A stretch of DNA of 64,000 nt from Allofournierella massiliensis. Its GTDB lineage: Bacteria; Bacillota; Clostridia; Oscillospirales; Ruminococcaceae. A program made the translations under genes and the position numbers. Of this stretch, positions 60,315 to 64,000 are shown piece after piece (the stretch's first letter is position 1; every line of letters starts with the position of its first letter). The notes under the pieces are model-generated. The model did not search any database. It was not told where the DNA came from and was given only the letters and a program-made list of their open reading frames with translations. The stretch spans positions 173,120 through 237,119 of the forward strand of contig NZ_SLUM01000001.1 of the NCBI RefSeq assembly GCF_004345265.1. Direction: 5' to 3'.

Positions 60315-60344
60315 AGTATATCATGAAGAAAAAATATTTATCAA
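60315..60344 (-). promoter_or_regulatory. Promoter of the membrane-protein cargo gene
   Basis: On the minus strand TTGATA (60344-60339), 18 bases, TATACT (60320-60315), about 50 bases before the ATG. The -10 region resembles that of the other cargo gene. Confidence 0.78.
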
Positions 60345-60385
60345 TAATGAGCAGGAAAAGATAGGCAGATTATCAAAATGAGCAT

Positions 60386-60424
60386 GCGTAAAGATTGGAG
60401 GTGCGTTCGCAAATGCCTATTGAT
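60386..60424 (+). repeat. 39-bp direct repeat, right copy
   Basis: Exact copy of 58332-58370. It restores the ribosome site GGAGGTG and start codon of the next tail gene after the insertion. Confidence 0.95.
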
Positions 60425-60850
60425 TTGAAGGAAAACAAGGGCTTTATCTATCTGGGGGCCACGGCCCAGACCGACCGGAGCAATTATGCCATTGCGGCGC
60501 CTTACCCCACCCAGGGCAAGGCGCCTTTTACTACCAGCCGCATGGTGGATTCGGCCCGCAACGCCCAGGGCACCATGGTGGGCCGGATGGTGGGCCGCAG
60601 CGTGGACAAGCAGGAGCTGGGCTGGCAGACCATCAGCCCGCAGCTGTGGTGGGAGATGAACCGCTGGTTTGAGGACGGCCACTTCACCTTCTACTGCCAC
60701 TATTTCAGCCATAACCTGGGCCGGTGGGAAACGCGGATGTTTTACCTCAGCGACGTGAAGTGCAGCCCGGTGAACGTGGACGCGGCCACCGGAATGCCGG
60801 AATACTACGAGGACGCCAGCTTCAGCGTGGTGGATTGCGGGGTGATCTGA
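60413..60850 (+). CDS. Probable distal tail protein
   Basis: 145 residues from ATG 60413, inside the repeat, with GGAGGTG 7 bases upstream. Without the insertion this start would overlap the tape-measure stop. Contains FIYLGATAQTDRSNYA and WWEMNRWFEDGHFTFYCHYF, beta-rich. The order (tape measure, this, tail-associated protein, fibre) fits a distal tail protein (Dit). Assigned by place, no motif. Confidence 0.62.
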   Translation: MPIDLKENKGFIYLGATAQTDRSNYAIAAPYPTQGKAPFTTSRMVDSARNAQGTMVGRMVGRSVDKQELGWQTISPQLWWEMNRWFEDGHFTFYCHYFSHNLGRWETRMFYLSDVKCSPVNVDAATGMPEYYEDASFSVVDCGVI

Positions 60851-62751
60851 TGCAACAGGTGAGCGATGCCTACCGGCAGGAAATGGAGCGCCCGGTGTTG
60901 GGCGCGGCAAAGCTGGCCGTGACCCTGAGTGTGGTGGACGAGGACGCGGCCCCCGGTGCGGCGGATAAGAGCGAGCATCAGGCCTACTGGTCCAGCGTGG
61001 AAAGCGCCCTTGCGCAGGACGGCGCGCAAAAGCGCAGCTACGCCACCTTTGAGCCGGGGCGCTGGAAGGCGGACGGCACGCTGCGCATTGCGGACGAGCC
61101 CGGCGGCGCACTGCTGACCGAGGGCTATGTGAGCGAGTCCATGAGCGGCGCGGACGGCCGGTTTGCAGCCCCGCCGGTGCTGGCGCTGGAATTTGAAAGC
61201 CCGGTGAGCGTTCCGGCGCTGAGCTTCCGGTTCGATCAGGTGGCGGAGGAATGGTGCACCGCGCTGACCGTGACCGCCTGGAAGGGGGAAGTGCAGCTGG
61301 TGCAGCGGCAGGTGCGGCCCACGGCGGTGGAGCACGAGGAGCCGGTGCAGATCGACCGGTTCGACCGGCTGGAAATCCGCTTCGAGGCCACCAGCCGGCC
61401 CTTCCGCCGGGCGCGGCTGACCCGCCTGATGTTCGGCATGGAGCTGGTCTTTGGTCAGGCGGAGCTGACCGAGGCTGCCCAGACCATGGAGGTAGACCCC
61501 ATCGGCCGCAGGCTGCCCACCGGGGAGTTCAGCTTCTCGGCGGTGAACGTGAACCTGCTCACCGGCAGCCAGAACGGTCTGTATGACCCGGATAATCCTC
61601 GGGGAATCTGGAAGTATTTTGAGCAGCGAAACCCCATCACGGTGCGCTATGGCCAGCAGCTGACCGGCGGCATCAAGTGGGGAGACGCGGCAGTGCTGGA
61701 ATGGGGCGACCTTGCTCCCAGCGGCTGGCGAGAGCTGTATCAGGGCGGCTTTGTGGAATGGATGCCCGGCGGGCGCTTTTACCTGACCGGCCAGCCCGCG
61801 GTGGAGGGGCTGTATGCGAAATTCTCCGCCGCCGACGCGCTGAGCCTTTTGACCGGCACCTATTACAAGGGCCGGTGGGACGGCGCGCCCCACAGCCTGT
61901 GGGAACTGGCGACGCTGGTGTTGGAGGACGCGAAGTTTCCTCGCCGCAGGCAGGACGAGCAGCCCTGGGCGCTGTGGGAGGGCTTGAAAGAGATCACCAC
62001 CACCGCCCCGCTGCCGGTAAAGCAGCACCGGGAATGCTTGCAGCTGATCGCCCACGCGGCCTGCTGCCTGTTATATGCCGACCGGGAGGGCGTGATCCGC
62101 ATCCAGCCGGATGTGAGCAGCCAGACCGGGGTGTGCATCGGGCTTTCGGCCATACTGGAAAGCGCGCCCAAAGTGGAAAAGACCGCCAGCCTTCTTCGGG
62201 TGGAATGCCCGGCCACGGTGTACGCACCGGCGGAAAAGGAGAGCCAGCTGCACAAGGGCACCTATCAGGTGAACGGGCGGCTGGAGCTGCACCTGACCTG
62301 GAATCAGGCAGCGGACATCCGCGTGGAATGCGAGGGCGCGCAGGTGACGAACCAGGCGCTGTATGCCGCGGCGGCGGATCTGGTGCTGGAGGGCAGCGGC
62401 CCGGCCACCCTGATCGTGAGCGGCAAAAAGCTGGAGACCAGCAGTCAGAACGCGGTGGCCCCGGTGACGGACGCGGATGAGAACGGTTCAGTGGAAACGC
62501 TGGACAATCCGCTCATTACCGACCTGAACCGGGCGCTGGCGGTGGCGGACTGGGTGCGGGGGCATCTGCTGCGCCGCAGCACCTACACCTGCACCACCCG
62601 CGGCAACCCGGAGATGGACCCCATCGACCGGGTTCTGCTGGACACCCAATGGGAAACGGCCGCCCCGGCTCAGGTGCTGAAAAATCAGCTCACCTACACC
62701 GGCGGCGGATTGAAGGGAGAAATGATTCTGAAACGGGGGAATGAACGATGA
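60850..62751 (+). CDS. Tail-associated baseplate/antireceptor protein
   Basis: 633 residues from ATG 60850, whose first base is the last of the previous stop. Beta-rich with PAPVLALEFESPV-like (PPVLALEFESPV) and FRRARLTRLMFGMELVFG strands, a gp44/Tal-like middle and NPLITDLNRALAVADWVRGHLLRR near the end, as in prophage tail-tip (Tal/PblB N-terminal) proteins. Joins the distal tail to the fibre. No peptidase motif seen. Confidence 0.68.
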   Translation: MQQVSDAYRQEMERPVLGAAKLAVTLSVVDEDAAPGAADKSEHQAYWSSVESALAQDGAQKRSYATFEPGRWKADGTLRIADEPGGALLTEGYVSESMSGADGRFAAPPVLALEFESPVSVPALSFRFDQVAEEWCTALTVTAWKGEVQLVQRQVRPTAVEHEEPVQIDRFDRLEIRFEATSRPFRRARLTRLMFGMELVFGQAELTEAAQTMEVDPIGRRLPTGEFSFSAVNVNLLTGSQNGLYDPDNPRGIWKYFEQRNPITVRYGQQLTGGIKWGDAAVLEWGDLAPSGWRELYQGGFVEWMPGGRFYLTGQPAVEGLYAKFSAADALSLLTGTYYKGRWDGAPHSLWELATLVLEDAKFPRRRQDEQPWALWEGLKEITTTAPLPVKQHRECLQLIAHAACCLLYADREGVIRIQPDVSSQTGVCIGLSAILESAPKVEKTASLLRVECPATVYAPAEKESQLHKGTYQVNGRLELHLTWNQAADIRVECEGAQVTNQALYAAAADLVLEGSGPATLIVSGKKLETSSQNAVAPVTDADENGSVETLDNPLITDLNRALAVADWVRGHLLRRSTYTCTTRGNPEMDPIDRVLLDTQWETAAPAQVLKNQLTYTGGGLKGEMILKRGNER

Positions 62752-64000
62752 GAAAAAGCCAGAACTATGAGCTGCGGCTGCCGGAACGGCTGGCCGAGCG
62801 CAACGACCCGGCAGACATCGACGATCTGACCTACGACATGGAGGTCGTCGACCGGGAACTGAAACAGCAGGCAAACAAGGACGCCGAGCTGGACGACCTG
62901 AAGGCCAGCCGCACCGAGCTGAACGCCCACGCCTCGGCCTCGGTGCTGGCCCACCCGGATGGCAGCGTCACCGATGAAAAGATCGGCCTGCGCACCGTGG
63001 GCGGGGTGAAAAACAAGCTGCAGGCACTGCTGACCCTGATCGGCCAGCAGATCGCGGGCATCAAGGGAACCGACGCCTGGAACGACGGCCCGGCCATCAC
63101 GCTGGCGGCAGCAAAGCAGATGCTGGACGCCCACAAAGCGGCGGCGGATGCGCTGCGGGAGGATTTCGATGCCCACGCGGCCAGCAAGGCCAACCCCCAC
63201 GCGGTGACCAAAAGTCAGGTGGGCCTTGGCAATGTGCCCAACGTGGCCACCAACGACCAGACCCCAACCTATTCGGAATCGGCTGCGCTGACGCAGCTTT
63301 CCAGCGGTGAAAAGCTGAGCGCCGCTCTTGGCAAGCTGGCCCGGGCGGTGCGCAGCCTGATGGAGCATCTGGCGGACACGGAAAATCCTCATACCGTGAC
63401 CGCCCATCAGGCGGGGGCATACACTCAGCAAGAGACCGACACGAAGGACGCGGCGGTGAAAAGTGCGCTGGAAAGTGCCCTTGCCGCACATACCGGGAAT
63501 ACCTCCAACCCGCACAAGACCACCAAGGCCCAGGTGGGGCTTGGCAGCTGTGATAATACAGCCGACGTGGACAAGCCGGTGAGCACTGCCCAGGCGGCAG
63601 CCATTGCTTCGGTGCAAAATGCACTGAACAGCCATAAAGCGGACAAAGCCAACCCCCATGCCGTGACCAAAACCCAGGTGGGCCTTTCAAACGTGACCAA
63701 CGATGCCCAGGTCAAGCGCAGCGAAATGGGTAAGGCCGGCGGTGTGGCAACGCTGGACAGCAATGGTCAGGTGCCAGCCAGCCAGCTGCCCAGTTTTGTG
63801 GACGACGTACTGGAATATGCCAGCAAAACCGCCTTCCCGGCCACGGGTGAGGCAGGGAAGATCTATGTGGCGCTGAACACAAACCTCACCTGGCGCTGGA
63901 GCGGCTCGGCCTATGTGGAGATCAGTAAGAGCCTTGCGCTGGGCGAGACCTCTTCCACCGCCTACCCGGGCAACAAGGGCAAGGCGCTGGCGGCTGACCT
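62748..64000 (+). CDS. Tail fibre protein with repeated NPH-VTK modules (partial)
   Basis: ATG 62748 overlaps the preceding stop (ATGA); the frame is open to the right edge, giving at least 417 residues. After an N-terminal region (ELRLPERLAERNDPADID) it carries spaced copies of HxxxxxNPHxVTKxQVGLxNV: around residues 150, 205, 245 and 300, the last followed by GGVATLDSNGQVPASQLP. These are hallmarks of phage tail fibres and receptor-binding collars. The repeats could support recombination that changes host range. Confidence 0.85.
   Translation, partial: MRKSQNYELRLPERLAERNDPADIDDLTYDMEVVDRELKQQANKDAELDDLKASRTELNAHASASVLAHPDGSVTDEKIGLRTVGGVKNKLQALLTLIGQQIAGIKGTDAWNDGPAITLAAAKQMLDAHKAAADALREDFDAHAASKANPHAVTKSQVGLGNVPNVATNDQTPTYSESAALTQLSSGEKLSAALGKLARAVRSLMEHLADTENPHTVTAHQAGAYTQQETDTKDAAVKSALESALAAHTGNTSNPHKTTKAQVGLGSCDNTADVDKPVSTAQAAAIASVQNALNSHKADKANPHAVTKTQVGLSNVTNDAQVKRSEMGKAGGVATLDSNGQVPASQLPSFVDDVLEYASKTAFPATGEAGKIYVALNTNLTWRWSGSAYVEISKSLALGETSSTAYPGNKGKALAAD

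Noticed and set aside
42931..64000. Integrase, recombinase or transposase in the phage-like region
   Set aside because: None of the supported genes carries tyrosine or serine recombinase or DDE motifs; any integrase must lie outside the window.

Overview
The window looks like a chromosome segment of a GC-rich, anaerobic Firmicute, most likely an Oscillospiraceae/Ruminococcaceae gut clostridium of the Faecalibacterium-Gemmiger-Subdoligranulum kind. This placement is inferred from Shine-Dalgarno-rich translation, a pyruvate formate-lyase fermentation locus, a sigma-54 amino-acid operon, a CBS-domain family II pyrophosphatase and a PBSX-like phage terminase; no rRNA or phylogenetic marker confirms it. 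The first 3.8 kb is clearly AT-rich, ugd is intermediate, and the rest is GC-rich.

Layout. 1-5035: end of a surface-polysaccharide cluster (polymerase end, GT2, GT4, Wzx flippase, UDP-glucose dehydrogenase). 5114-6493: argH. 6925-10764: LacI regulator facing a P-loop kinase and a GH13 sucrose-phosphorylase-like enzyme, with an exact tandem operator. 10960-21909: a probable sulfur-amino-acid/peptide catabolic regulon (cysteine desulfidase, CoA-disulfide reductase-rhodanese, M24 peptidase, AbgT transporter, MalY/PatB lyase, sigma-54 activator, M20 amidohydrolase) with two good -24/-12 promoters. 22040-23439: FetAB-type ABC exporter. 23517-25218: ECF sigma factor, probable anti-sigma and zinc-ribbon membrane protein. 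25389-30518: hydrolase, radical-SAM/DUF4130 DNA-metabolism pair, histidine phosphatase, and a LexA-like repressor facing a small membrane protein. 30676-31235: two tRNA-Ser genes with a duplicated tRNA 3' end. 31699-38458: CBS pyrophosphatase and an overlapping operon of ICMT-like, GH3 and HD-GYP proteins. 38630-42853: cupin protein and pyruvate formate-lyase system, in which the glycyl-radical domain is a separate gene.

42931 to the right edge is a phage-derived morphogenesis operon. It is controlled by an XRE repressor/ImmA protease pair and runs almost directly from the control switch to terminase, portal, scaffold, capsid, connectors and tail; no integrase or replication gene is visible. 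It carries two successive tail modules, each with tube protein, chaperones and tape measure. Two AT-rich reverse-strand cargo genes with their own promoters and terminators are inserted; one insertion is bounded by a perfect 39-bp direct repeat of the tape-measure/next-gene junction.

The most interesting points are the two-gene pyruvate formate-lyase with a dispersed-repeat fragment at the split, the double tail module with cargo insertions, and the sigma-54 sulfur regulon.
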